A DNA stretch of 64,000 bases, taken from JAADEM01 sp965371855. GTDB lineage: Bacteria; Bacteroidota; Bacteroidia; Bacteroidales; Marinilabiliaceae. Location: positions 12,186-76,185 of the forward strand of contig CBDUZZ010000009.1 in NCBI GenBank assembly GCA_965371855.1. The letters are read 5' to 3'. The first letter of the stretch is position 1, and each line of letters begins with the position of its first letter. A program made the position numbers and the translations under genes. Shown here in pieces: positions 25,144 through 33,933 of this stretch. The notes beneath the pieces are model-generated. The model worked only from the letters and a program-made list of their open reading frames with translations. It made no database searches and was not told the DNA's origin.

Positions 25144-26640
25144 TTACAGCACTCCGGGAACAATAAGTTGTTTGTTCTCAAAATCATATAGGGTTTGAAG
25201 TTTCATATTCAGGAGTTCAATTTTATAATTAATTAATGCATTTATCAATGAGTTTTTCTTTTGTGTAAGCTGATTTTGTTGAAGGTTAAGATCCATACTT
25301 GTAAGATCCCCATTACGATATTTCTCAAGATTTATTTCATAAGTTAGCTTTGCATTCTCTTCATTTTTCCGGGCAATAGTTATTTGCGTCAGAAGGTTTC
25401 CGAGGTTTCTGTATATCTGCCTGATGGTTAGCTTGATATTAATCTCTACATCTTTCAGGTTATACTCCATTGATTTTAAAGAAGCTTCGGCAGCTCTTAA
25501 TCTGGCTTTCTTCTCCCCCCAGTCCCAAAGAGGAATAGCAAGTGAGAATTGTACAGACTGGTTGTCAGTAGGGTGCTGGTACAGATTACCAATATTATCA
25601 TTCTGCCCAAACAGACCAACTTCAATTCCTATATCTCCACGAAACTCATTCATGGCATTTGTTTTGATAATATCAAACTGGCCACTTTCAATATCTATTT
25701 GCCGCTGCCTGAGTTCCATACGATTTTGCAAAGCATAACTTGTTGCCTGTTGCAAATCAATATCAATAGGAGTAACCGAAACATCAGCAATAACCATTAT
25801 CTCTTCTTCAAGAGGAATACCAAGAGCCTGTTTAAAATTATCCTTTATATTTTCCAAATCAACCTCGCTATTTTGCATGGAAGACTGACTTGATAACATA
25901 TCCAACTCGGCTTGCAGTAACTCCTCTTTTGCCACTAATCCCGCATCCACCTTATTCTTAATAATCTCATAACTCTGCTTTCTGTTAGCATGTTCCTCTC
26001 TTGAAGTTATCAAATTCATCTGTGTTTGATATACCTGATAAAAAAACTGTGTGATCTGTTTCTCTACTGATAATTCGCGCAAAGCATAGTTAAGTTGTGA
26101 ATTTTCGTAAGAGAGTTCCAGTTCTTTAAGATCAAGTTTTGTACGGTTATAGGTAAAAATAGGTTGTTGCAATTTTAATGATAGATTATTGGTAAAACCT
26201 GTTGTCGTCGAATTTGCGGAAAGGGAACTGTAAGAATCCTGCCAACCAAAACGATTATTTAATGAGATAACTCCATCAGTCCAGATGATAGGTTGATCAA
26301 CACTGAAAGTACCGGTACTTACCGTATTTTGAACATCAATCCACTTACCGATATCTTCGTTGTAACGCCGGTCACGAGTAAAAGAATATGGTGTGAGATT
26401 TAGCCTGAAGTTCGATTTTAAAGAGGCTCTCTGAGCATTCAAATTCTCTCCACTTCTTTCAAGCGACAACCGTGCCTGGATAATATCAGGGCTTTCACCC
26501 AAAGCTTTATTCACAGCCTGCTCTAAAGTCAGCAACTGTTGTGCTTGTAACATATAAAAACTATTACCTGTCAACAGACATGCAACAACAGCTATTCTGT
26601 ACAGTATGGCTTTTGTTTTGAATTTCACAATTTTAATCAT
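25144..26640 (-). CDS. TolC-family outer-membrane efflux channel
   Basis: 498 residues with a signal peptide (cleaved near YMLQAQQ, ~35). Two repeats of long alpha-helical and short beta segments show the outer-membrane-factor pattern: LTLEQAVNKALGESPDIIQARLSLE in the first and SYALQNRMELRQRQIDIE in the second. It provides the exit duct of the tripartite pumps encoded downstream. The start is slightly odd: AGGAGG lies only one base before ATG 26640, so GTG five codons on (26628) may be the real start; both leave the signal intact. The 188-base gap upstream to the ABC permease gene contains a palindromic repeat. Confidence 0.92.
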   Translation of the reverse strand: MIKIVKFKTKAILYRIAVVACLLTGNSFYMLQAQQLLTLEQAVNKALGESPDIIQARLSLERSGENLNAQRASLKSNFRLNLTPYSFTRDRRYNEDIGKWIDVQNTVSTGTFSVDQPIIWTDGVISLNNRFGWQDSYSSLSANSTTTGFTNNLSLKLQQPIFTYNRTKLDLKELELSYENSQLNYALRELSVEKQITQFFYQVYQTQMNLITSREEHANRKQSYEIIKNKVDAGLVAKEELLQAELDMLSSQSSMQNSEVDLENIKDNFKQALGIPLEEEIMVIADVSVTPIDIDLQQATSYALQNRMELRQRQIDIESGQFDIIKTNAMNEFRGDIGIEVGLFGQNDNIGNLYQHPTDNQSVQFSLAIPLWDWGEKKARLRAAEASLKSMEYNLKDVEINIKLTIRQIYRNLGNLLTQITIARKNEENAKLTYEINLEKYRNGDLTSMDLNLQQNQLTQKKNSLINALINYKIELLNMKLQTLYDFENKQLIVPGVL

Positions 26641-26736
26641 CCCTCCTGTGTGTTTAAATCCAATAATGGATATTTCTTCAAGTTAAAATCAGTCATAAAT
26701 AAATCTTTTTTTTAACATTTTGCCTTTGTTCTGTAT

Positions 26737-26792
26737 CACCTCACCCCCTGTTTCTCCCTTCTCCTGTGAGGAGAAGGGTTGGGGATGAGGTG
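26737..26792. repeat. Imperfect palindrome of the CTCACCCC...GGGGATGAGG type
   Basis: cacctcacccc and cccttctcct on the left pair with aggagaaggg and ggggatgaggtg on the right. It is related in layout to the cccctctcca hairpin of the 210-bp repeats. It sits between the ABC permease/M1-like gene and the TolC gene and may reduce read-through. Confidence 0.55.
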
Positions 26793-26828
26793 AATCCGCA
26801 TAACTTAAAGGTAATGGGCCTACTCCAC

Positions 26829-29800
26829 TTATTTTTTCACCCATTTCACAGCATCCCCATATATCAACGCTGACTCCGTTTTATCAGATAGTTCAATGAT
26901 TGCATCACCTTCTGAAAAATAGAAATCGCCCAATAAAACCCAACCACCACCTTCCGGCAGGGTAAGACTTATCTCCTCCTCACCATCATCATGATGAACA
27001 GTATAAGTATACTTATCTTCTTTTTTCTTTTGCTGTCTGAATCTTCTTCCCATTTGAATATTGGGAATATAAACATAACAATCATAATCGCCACTCTCTT
27101 TTATTTCGGCAGTCCATCGTATTTTTCCGTTACCATTACCGTTTCTTTTAAAGTATGCCGATTTTATATACTTTCCATAAAAGTCACTGCCGGCAGTTAA
27201 CTCCCACTTAACCGGAGGATTCCACCACCTGAGACTCTTATACTCCATGTCATCATTATCTTTATTCTGTCTGTTTACCCACCAATCCTTAATGCTATTA
27301 GTCTCAGATGAGTTAACAATTTCACACCCTTCATCTTCATTATCAACCACAATTTCAAAAGGTTCACTAAAACTAACTATCCTATCCGAAGGTCTTATCC
27401 CCTCAAAATAATCAGAAAATCCCTCCTTTTTCACAACATTAAAACCAGTGAGCCTACTTGATGAAGGTATATTCTTTGCCAAAAATGTATTAATAAATAT
27501 TCCTCTTGGTTCCTGATCGGTAAGAAAGCCAATATCAACTGTTTCCCCTGCTTTTATAAGGTAAGTTATTTTATTATCATCTGAATCCGTTGACATGGAA
27601 CGAAACCGCCCGCCCCTGCTACCTCTCGCTCCCTCCATAACCACAAACTCAATAATCCCATCAGTTTCTCCGCTATTATAAACAGGTAACCGGATAAAGT
27701 GGCGAACCCTTTCACCATCTTTAATTTTAAAAACATCAACGCTACCATAAATAAAAGCAGCAACCTTTGTTTCGTTCATCCACTCATCAAGAACCTTACT
27801 AAAATCCTCTCCCGATTTATTTGACAAATTATCTACAAATCCGTTTATTGAGTAGTCATTAAAAGCATTTGTTAACAAAAGAGTATCAATAAATGCATCG
27901 AAATCTATGCTTTCCCAATTTACACATAAAGTACTTAACAGTTGTGTTCCTTTAGCTGCTATAATATTTGCATATTCACTCTCATCTTTCTCCCCAATCA
28001 GCTCTTTCAAACTCTTATCTTTAAGCGACAAAATAACCCTGTCATTTGCATTCAGTCCGGAAAAAGATCCTCGTGCAGCGGCTTTTTGTCTGTTAAACAG
28101 ATAATTCTCCATAGCTATATTTAATACAGGATAACCATTCTGGTCAATATAATCTCTATATGCATAAAACATCGGGAAAACCATATATTTACCCCACCCC
28201 TCTATTTCGCGTCCGCCGGTAATACGGATTCCCCTAAAAAAGGAAGTAGGTTGAATAAAATTATTTCCAATAAACCTTTTGAACAACCGTACCTGCTTCT
28301 CCTCACCTGATAGCTCTTCATTACTCCTGCTCGTCATTCTATCGATATTTCTGGATTGAATACTCAAGTCGTTTCGCCAGTCACCTCCACCAACCTCAGG
28401 GAAAAATATAATTTCGGGCATAATATTTTCTGTTGCCAATGAGAACGTGCGTAAGTAGGAGAAAAAATGAATGGGTGATTCAACAACAGATAGTCGTTTA
28501 AAAGGATATTTAACACCTAACTTGCGCTCATAATCACCCTTTACATCCTTAATCAGATAGGATATTGTATCCTGAATAGAATCAAATGCAGTAAGATAAA
28601 CTGTGTGGTCAGGATGTTGATAAATACGCATTTCAACCGAATCGATAACAGTTTTTTTAACCACATAATTACCGATAGTAAGACTCATTGCATTGAGTTT
28701 TGTTTCTGGAGTAAAAGAAAATTCTCCGGGTGCAGGTTCTTCATCTCTACCCTGTGATATTGCTGTTAACCCCTCTTTGGTTTTTACTTTTAAGCGGAAG
28801 TCTGAAAACCGGTATTTGGTCCAGTATTGTTTGGAAGCCACAAAAGGATACCAGTTAGCTTCCCTGGTAAGCAATACGTAATTGGGAGCAACTAATGAAT
28901 ACATCTTCCCATAAACACCCGGACCCTGTCTATTTAAAGCCCTATGTGCATCATCGGATACATCAGGAAAAAGAACTGAATTATCTACCTTCCCTGAATA
29001 ATCTAATTCTACCTCTAAAGGTTGTTCATTTCCCAATACCGTGGAAGAAACAGCAACAAGGTGCATATCACGTTTAAAATCAACTTGCTTACCATTTACC
29101 TTTAAAGATGTAATTTTTAGTCCGGGATTTAAAGCCAAAACTAGGTCTCCTGTTCCGGCATCATTATCCTTATCAATCGTTAAAATAGTTGTACAAGAAA
29201 TCTTATTACCATTGTGTTTAAGGTCAATATCATAAGCCTGAATACTGTAATTACTCTCTACAAGGCTCTTATTCAACTCTCTCACTTTGTTTAGCCGGGC
29301 TTCCTGTACCATGTGCTTATTTAAGTAGACTCCAAAAAGAGAAGAAGAAACAATAAGTAAAACTAAACTTATTGTATAAACCCATAATTTAAACTGCTTA
29401 CCCTGAGGCAAACGTGGTAACATGGCTATTGTGACACTAATAAAAAAGAGTCCGGCAATCAGATAAGCACCACGTAACAATAAAATTGAATCAAATTCAA
29501 AGAATCCTGAGAAATCAGAATAAGCCAAAGGCATGAAAAAACTAATGAAATCCCATGTCCCATAAAGTTTAAAGTTCAGATAAAAAAGAGCCACTGCAAT
29601 GTAACCAAGCAACAAAACAAATGTAACTGCCTGATTACGTACAAGTAACATCACAAAGAATGATAAACCAAGAACAAATATCAGTGTAGGAACAGAAATA
29701 AGAAGCGGATAGAGTATAAATGCATACAGATTAAAACTCAGGTCATTGCTAATTAATGTAACGACAGCACCAATAACAAGAACTATTATATTGAGAATAA

Positions 29801-30155
29801 AAAACACCTTTAAAATACCGAAAGTTTTTCCGGCAACATAAGCAAAATTGGAAATATCTCTTATATAAAAAGCTTCGGTGGTATCGAGTTTTTTATCCCT
29901 TCCAAGGAAATCAGCAGATAGAAATACTGCAATTATAGCCTGTGCAATATTCAGAAAGAACATATTCAGGTATGGAAGTGTTCCGGGGATCAATCTGCCT
30001 GGCATTCCATTTGGCCCCAATATTCCAAAAGCAAAAAGGTTAAAGAATACGATAAATATCAATGCAATAGCTGAAAAAATACGAAAGAACCAACTTCGAA
30101 GTAAGGTTTTGGACTCATAGCGAGCCACCGTCTTGATCTTAAAAAATATATTCAT
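26829..30155 (-). CDS. ABC permease fused to inactive M1-like peptidase and golvesin-like domain
   Basis: 1108 residues. Residues 1-300 hold two sets of about six membrane segments (ABC-2 type permease). A beta-rich region (about 310-480) and an M1-aminopeptidase-like region (about 485-830) follow, as in the Bacteroidota permease/M1 aminopeptidase fusions. The zinc motif HExxH is absent, and only FSLATEN recalls the GAMEN line, so peptidase activity is unlikely. The last ~100 residues (ESGDYDCYVYIPN, then GGGWVLLGDFYFSEG and ALIYGDAVKWV) match the golvesin C-terminal-like/xanthan-lyase ligand-binding fold. Those domains would face the periplasm. The ATPase gene at 30238 lies just upstream. 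It probably moves or senses an envelope substrate; which is unknown. Confidence 0.82.
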   Translation of the reverse strand: MNIFFKIKTVARYESKTLLRSWFFRIFSAIALIFIVFFNLFAFGILGPNGMPGRLIPGTLPYLNMFFLNIAQAIIAVFLSADFLGRDKKLDTTEAFYIRDISNFAYVAGKTFGILKVFFILNIIVLVIGAVVTLISNDLSFNLYAFILYPLLISVPTLIFVLGLSFFVMLLVRNQAVTFVLLLGYIAVALFYLNFKLYGTWDFISFFMPLAYSDFSGFFEFDSILLLRGAYLIAGLFFISVTIAMLPRLPQGKQFKLWVYTISLVLLIVSSSLFGVYLNKHMVQEARLNKVRELNKSLVESNYSIQAYDIDLKHNGNKISCTTILTIDKDNDAGTGDLVLALNPGLKITSLKVNGKQVDFKRDMHLVAVSSTVLGNEQPLEVELDYSGKVDNSVLFPDVSDDAHRALNRQGPGVYGKMYSLVAPNYVLLTREANWYPFVASKQYWTKYRFSDFRLKVKTKEGLTAISQGRDEEPAPGEFSFTPETKLNAMSLTIGNYVVKKTVIDSVEMRIYQHPDHTVYLTAFDSIQDTISYLIKDVKGDYERKLGVKYPFKRLSVVESPIHFFSYLRTFSLATENIMPEIIFFPEVGGGDWRNDLSIQSRNIDRMTSRSNEELSGEEKQVRLFKRFIGNNFIQPTSFFRGIRITGGREIEGWGKYMVFPMFYAYRDYIDQNGYPVLNIAMENYLFNRQKAAARGSFSGLNANDRVILSLKDKSLKELIGEKDESEYANIIAAKGTQLLSTLCVNWESIDFDAFIDTLLLTNAFNDYSINGFVDNLSNKSGEDFSKVLDEWMNETKVAAFIYGSVDVFKIKDGERVRHFIRLPVYNSGETDGIIEFVVMEGARGSRGGRFRSMSTDSDDNKITYLIKAGETVDIGFLTDQEPRGIFINTFLAKNIPSSSRLTGFNVVKKEGFSDYFEGIRPSDRIVSFSEPFEIVVDNEDEGCEIVNSSETNSIKDWWVNRQNKDNDDMEYKSLRWWNPPVKWELTAGSDFYGKYIKSAYFKRNGNGNGKIRWTAEIKESGDYDCYVYIPNIQMGRRFRQQKKKEDKYTYTVHHDDGEEEISLTLPEGGGWVLLGDFYFSEGDAIIELSDKTESALIYGDAVKWVKK

Positions 30156-30237
30156 AAATTCTATGGTTAAAGGGTTTATTGTTCCTTGTTCCTTGTTTCT
30201 TGAACTCGAAACCCGGAACTTGACAGACTTTCAACTT

Positions 30238-31137
30238 TCAACTTGACAAACTTTCTCCTGATTTAGCCAAATATTCCATAAAATAGACATAAGCATGTTC
30301 AAGGTTTGGTGAAATTATTTCGCCTGAGAAACCGTCAAGTTTATCAGCTACAAATTCAACCTCATACCCTGAATCACCCGGAATTGATGATACTACCGGA
30401 TATCTTTCATTTAAGTTTTTCATTTCGTCAAATAGCACATGTGTACGAAAAACATAACCATCTGCTAGCTTCACGAAATCTTCAGGGACACCTTCAAAAT
30501 GAACACTTCCCTCATTCAGTAAAGCCATCTTACTGCAAGTTGATGAAATATCTCCTACTATATGAGTTGACAAAATAACAATCACCTCTTTCTGACTAAG
30601 GTTTGAAAGAATATTTCTGAACCTGATTCTCTCTTCCGGATCGAGCCCTGTAGTAGGCTCATCAACAATAATAATTTTAGGATCTCCTATCAAAGCCTGA
30701 GCAATACCTAAGCGGCGTTTCATTCCACCCGACAGTTTATTGGCAAACCGATTTCTAACATCAAAAAGGCCTACCTGCTCCAACATCTCATCAACGGCAG
30801 CTAATCTCTCTTTCTTGTTTTTGATACCTGCCAGGGAGGCAGCATAATCAAGAAACTCCCAGGTTCTCAGTTTCACAAAAAAACGAAAGTCCTGGGGCAG
30901 ATAACCGAGTATTGACCTAACCTCTTTTCGGCTCTCTGACAGCTCTCTTCCATTTACAATAATTTTTCCGGAAGTTGGTTTTAATAGAGTTACAAGAATA
31001 CGCATCAATGTAGATTTTCCTGCACCATTTGGACCGAGAAGACCAAATATGCCATCATTAATGGTAAGGTTTACATTTTCAAGTGCCTTGAAATGATTCT
31101 TATACTCTTTTTCAAGATTTTCAATTTGAATTTCCAA
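30238..31137 (-). CDS. ABC transporter ATP-binding protein
   Basis: 299 residues. Walker A GPNGAGKST (35-43), signature KLSGGMKRR (134-142), Walker B IIIVDEP (155-161), and a C-terminal extension of about 90 residues usual for ABC-2 exporters. It is a paralogue of the ATPase domain in the RND-ABC fusion: both share GLLGPNGAGK, IxGYLPQ(D/E)F, TWEFLDY or AWEFLDY and RIRFRN lines. It energises the permease encoded next (82-base gap). It follows the terminator-like hairpin at 31200-31232, so it may be expressed less than the Spy-like genes before it. Confidence 0.93.
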   Translation of the reverse strand: MEIQIENLEKEYKNHFKALENVNLTINDGIFGLLGPNGAGKSTLMRILVTLLKPTSGKIIVNGRELSESRKEVRSILGYLPQDFRFFVKLRTWEFLDYAASLAGIKNKKERLAAVDEMLEQVGLFDVRNRFANKLSGGMKRRLGIAQALIGDPKIIIVDEPTTGLDPEERIRFRNILSNLSQKEVIVILSTHIVGDISSTCSKMALLNEGSVHFEGVPEDFVKLADGYVFRTHVLFDEMKNLNERYPVVSSIPGDSGYEVEFVADKLDGFSGEIISPNLEHAYVYFMEYLAKSGESLSS

Positions 31138-31179
31138 GATTTTATTAGTTTTTGTTAATGATAAAAGATATTCTTCTTT

Positions 31180-31232
31180 AAAAAATATAAAAATAGTAAA
31201 ATTTAGGAGGTTAAATAATAACCTCCTAAATT
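31180..31232 (-). terminator. Terminator-like hairpin after the double-Spy gene
   Basis: On the minus strand aatttaggaggtta (31232-31219) and taacctcctaaatt (31213-31200) form a 14-pair perfect stem with a five-base loop, followed by a T-rich stretch. It lies ten bases after the stop of the Spy-like gene and could partly uncouple the stress-sensor genes from the transporters. Confidence 0.65.
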
Positions 31233-31241
31233 AAATTTCAC

Positions 31242-32210
31242 TTAAAACCTTCTTTTACTCCGAACTCCATGAGAATGGCGCATATCAAACATAACTTTTT
31301 GTTCATCTGTCAGCATAGCTCGAATAACCTGCTGATGTGACAACTTGTTTTTGGCCATTTCAAGTTTAATCTTACCCATCTCATCTAACAGTTTATCAAC
31401 ATCTTTCAGTTTTACATCATCAACAGAAGTAATTGTCTTCAAACTTGCTTTGTATTCACCAAGGCTGTTGCGATATTGAGTCATTGCTTTCATCTGCTCT
31501 AATTTGAAAGATTTTAGCTGCTCCTCTTGCTCAGTAGTAAAACCGATCATTCCTGTCATTGGTGTTCCTGATCTATTTCCATGATAAGATTTCATTCTTC
31601 CGGGTTTACCTTTCATCCCTTGTCCTTGTTTCATTCCTGCTTGTGGCATCCTTCCCTGCATTGGTTGCATACATGGTCTGCCATGTATCTGCCCTGATTT
31701 TCTTTGCGTCTTGCCAACCTTAGAGTTACCTTTATGGAAACTACTTTGACCTCTTGCTCTTTTACCCATGCCACGGTGTGCATCAAACATTACGCGTTGC
31801 TCATCATTAAGGATCTTACGTATCTCAACTCCGATTCTAACATTTTGTTTTGCCTGTTCGGTCTTTAGCTCCTCTATTTCTGCCAATACCTTTCCAGCAT
31901 CATTAATGTTGATATTATCACCGGTTGTCAATGTTCGCAAACGAGCCCTTTTCTCATTCAACTCATTTCTTACAGGTAATGTTTTTTTCATCTGTTCAAC
32001 ACGCAGTTGCTTAATCTGTTCCTTTTGTTCATCGGATAAATTGTTAAACATCATCCCATGTTGCATACCTTTGTGCATACCCCGATGAAATTGAGCTCTT
32101 TTGTTTCTTCCATCAAAATTGTTTGTCCCGGCTTCCGGAACTGTTGCCGATGTTAAAAATAACATCAGGCCAAATAACATTACAATTGGTAAATACTTTA
32201 ACTTTTTCAT
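31242..32210 (-). CDS. Periplasmic protein with two Spy/CpxP-like domains
   Basis: 322 residues with a signal peptide (about 1-26). Two similar all-helical modules: residues about 50-150 (LSDEQKEQIKQLRVEQMKK, then ILNDEQRVMFD) and about 225-315 (FTTEQEEQLKSFKLEQMKAM, then MLTDEQKVMFD). They are joined by a Gly/Met/Lys/Gln-rich linker. LTxxQ-type helices are the hallmark of Spy/CpxP chaperones and metal sensors, which dampen envelope-stress signalling or hold unfolded proteins. Known members have one module; here an internal duplication gives two, which may mimic the Spy dimer in one chain. The Met/His-rich linker could bind metal (inference). It is cotranscribed with the sigma/anti-sigma pair. 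Confidence 0.85.
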   Translation of the reverse strand: MKKLKYLPIVMLFGLMLFLTSATVPEAGTNNFDGRNKRAQFHRGMHKGMQHGMMFNNLSDEQKEQIKQLRVEQMKKTLPVRNELNEKRARLRTLTTGDNININDAGKVLAEIEELKTEQAKQNVRIGVEIRKILNDEQRVMFDAHRGMGKRARGQSSFHKGNSKVGKTQRKSGQIHGRPCMQPMQGRMPQAGMKQGQGMKGKPGRMKSYHGNRSGTPMTGMIGFTTEQEEQLKSFKLEQMKAMTQYRNSLGEYKASLKTITSVDDVKLKDVDKLLDEMGKIKLEMAKNKLSHQQVIRAMLTDEQKVMFDMRHSHGVRSKRRF

Positions 32211-32277
32211 GATAATAATTTTTTATGATTTTACATTTAATTTCTTTAAACTAAACCTCGCGATGTTTAGTAGTGAT

Positions 32278-32319
32278 ACTGATTACTGATTACTGATTAC
32301 TGATTACTGATTACTGATT
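32278..32319 (+). repeat. Six tandem copies of ACTGATT
   Basis: A perfect heptamer array that begins in the gap and runs into the 3' end of the Spy-like gene: the TAA stop (32313-32311) and the final Gln and part of the Asn codon lie within it. A change in copy number downstream of the stop would not alter the protein; changes across the stop would extend or shift its end. Confidence 0.85.
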
Positions 32320-32841
32320 CCGGCTTCTTCCTTCACCTCTAAACGGAGGGCCATTACCATGTTTCATCTTACTCATCATCTTTTTATGAAGTTCATCAAA
32401 AACAACTCTCTGCTCTTCATTCATTATAGACTTCACATCCTTCAAATGGTTTATATTCTTCCATTCAAAAATCATCTTTTGTGTTGTAATTTCTTTTATT
32501 AGTTCTTCTAATCTTGCTGAATCCTGATTTTCAGAAAACACCTCATCACCAAGCAAAACCCTTAAACTGTCAATTTGTTTTCCGGTTTCTTTCATATCTT
32601 CTACATGTTTGCATTTAAGGTCTTTATACATCTCAGTCTGTATAGAATCCAAATTCAATTTCTTAACAAGAAAATTCCTGTATTTCTTTTGATGTTTAGT
32701 ACTCTTTTCTCCAAACTGATTCCCTTTCAACATCTGATTAGAAGTTACATTCGTTCTATTGATCCAAATACCGATAAAAACAATATTCAGCACTAAAAAC
32801 AGAATTAATAACAACCAACATATTTTACATTTTTTATCCAT
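32311..32841 (-). CDS. Spy/CpxP-like membrane-anchored stress protein
   Basis: 176 residues. One N-terminal membrane segment (about 7-27, WLLLILFLVLNIVFIGIWI) keeps the rest in the periplasm. Helices with KLNLDSIQTEMYKDLKCKH and SIMNEEQRVVFDELHKKMM match the heavy-metal-resistance/Spy-CpxP family. It lies six bases after the anti-sigma gene, the usual place for a periplasmic modulator of an ECF system in Bacteroidota. It probably senses metal or misfolded protein and acts on the anti-sigma. Its stop codon lies in a heptamer repeat. Confidence 0.85.
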   Translation of the reverse strand: MDKKCKICWLLLILFLVLNIVFIGIWINRTNVTSNQMLKGNQFGEKSTKHQKKYRNFLVKKLNLDSIQTEMYKDLKCKHVEDMKETGKQIDSLRVLLGDEVFSENQDSARLEELIKEITTQKMIFEWKNINHLKDVKSIMNEEQRVVFDELHKKMMSKMKHGNGPPFRGEGRSRNQ

Positions 32842-32847
32842 TTCTTT

Positions 32848-33219
32848 TTATTTATTCTTGTTGTTTTCAGAAAAATCATAATATGTTCCGGAAGCCAGGT
32901 TTGCCCACCACTGATCCTCTTGGTCAATATTATATTCCGAAGAGAACTCGCTAAGCATATCATTGTTACTGTCAGGTTGATTAAAAGTGTTAATAAGGAT
33001 TAGCAAATTACCGATTACAGCAAAAACAATAAGTGATGCAGCTATACGAATATATGGCAAGAAATTCATTGTCACTGTTCGTCCCTTGTCTACTTCCTTT
33101 TCGAAACGCTCCATTACTTTTCCTGCAAATGACTCTGGCGGTACAACCCTGGTAATATTTTCAGAATACTCCAATATGGCATCAACCTGCTTTTTTATGT
33201 TATCATCTATTCGTTTCAT
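32848..33219 (-). CDS. Short transmembrane anti-sigma factor
   Basis: 123 residues with a short N-terminal cytoplasmic part (KKQVDAILEYSENI, then VPPESFAGKVMERF), one membrane helix (about 53-75) and a short periplasmic tail ending in DQWWANLASGTYYDF. There is no zinc-finger motif. The place directly after an ECF gene, the size and the layout fit a membrane anti-sigma factor that would release its sigma on an envelope signal. No protease-cleavage motif can be recognised. Role inferred from context and topology. Confidence 0.75.
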   Translation of the reverse strand: MKRIDDNIKKQVDAILEYSENITRVVPPESFAGKVMERFEKEVDKGRTVTMNFLPYIRIAASLIVFAVIGNLLILINTFNQPDSNNDMLSEFSSEYNIDQEDQWWANLASGTYYDFSENNKNK

Positions 33220-33284
33220 CTGTTTTCCTTTCTACTATATTTGACTCCATTATTATATTTTTCCTGCGTTTAATTGTTACTTTC

Positions 33285-33848
33285 TCAGTAGAAATAGTCT
33301 GTCAACAATTCTTTCAACTTCTTTTTTGCTCTTACCAATAGCGACTCAACTGACGACACCGTAGCACCCATCACTTCAGCAACTTGCTCCTGAGTTAACT
33401 CCTCAAATCTTGAAAGAATAATTGCTTTTTTTTGCCTTTCAGGCAGCTTGTCAATTGCCGCATGCAAAATCTGCCTTTTCTCCTCATCTTCCATTTCTGT
33501 ATGAGGTTGCTTTGTATCCTTAACATTCAGCCTGGACATCTCATCATTGTCAAGAAAACTTAACAACCCGCTTCCTCTCTTTTGTCTTTTTTTTGCCCGT
33601 ATAAAATCAAGCGACTTGTTCATAGATAATCGGTAAAGCCATGTCGATAAAGAAGCATCTCCCCGAAAAGTATTAAGCGACCTGTATGCATCAATAAAAA
33701 CATCCTGGGCTACATCCTCTGCATCTTCACGATGATTGAGGAATGAGTAACAGGTATTATACACCAATGCCTGATATGAAAACACAAAAGTTTCAAATGC
33801 TTTTGCGCTCCCCTGTTTTAGCTCCTCTATTAATATTTGATCATTCAT
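33285..33848 (-). CDS. ECF RNA polymerase sigma factor
   Basis: 187 residues. Region 2 (about 22-90): YNTCYSFLNHREDAEDVAQDVFIDAYRSL, STWLYRLSMNKSLDFIR. Region 4 (about 130-185): LPERQKKAIILSRFEELTQEQVAEVMGATVSSVESLLVRAKKKL. It heads the 19-kb minus-strand block and is followed by a membrane anti-sigma and two Spy-like proteins, so it is best read as an envelope-stress factor controlling the transporter genes. The motif ACGCAGGAAAAA occurs upstream of this gene (near 33885-33898) and again upstream of the anti-sigma gene (near 33256-33269). Confidence 0.94.
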   Translation of the reverse strand: MNDQILIEELKQGSAKAFETFVFSYQALVYNTCYSFLNHREDAEDVAQDVFIDAYRSLNTFRGDASLSTWLYRLSMNKSLDFIRAKKRQKRGSGLLSFLDNDEMSRLNVKDTKQPHTEMEDEEKRQILHAAIDKLPERQKKAIILSRFEELTQEQVAEVMGATVSSVESLLVRAKKKLKELLTDYFY

Positions 33849-33933
33849 TTATTTCGCACTTCATTTAATAAGACGAGCATTATTCTTTTTTCCTGCGTCA
33901 GCAATTTTAAAATGACATTACATCAACATATTA

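Noticed and set aside
26829..30155. Calling the permease fusion an active M1 aminopeptidase
   Set aside because: No HExxH(x18)E zinc site in the protein.
32278..32319. CRISPR-like regular repeat
   Set aside because: Units are seven bases without spacers; it is a simple tandem repeat.
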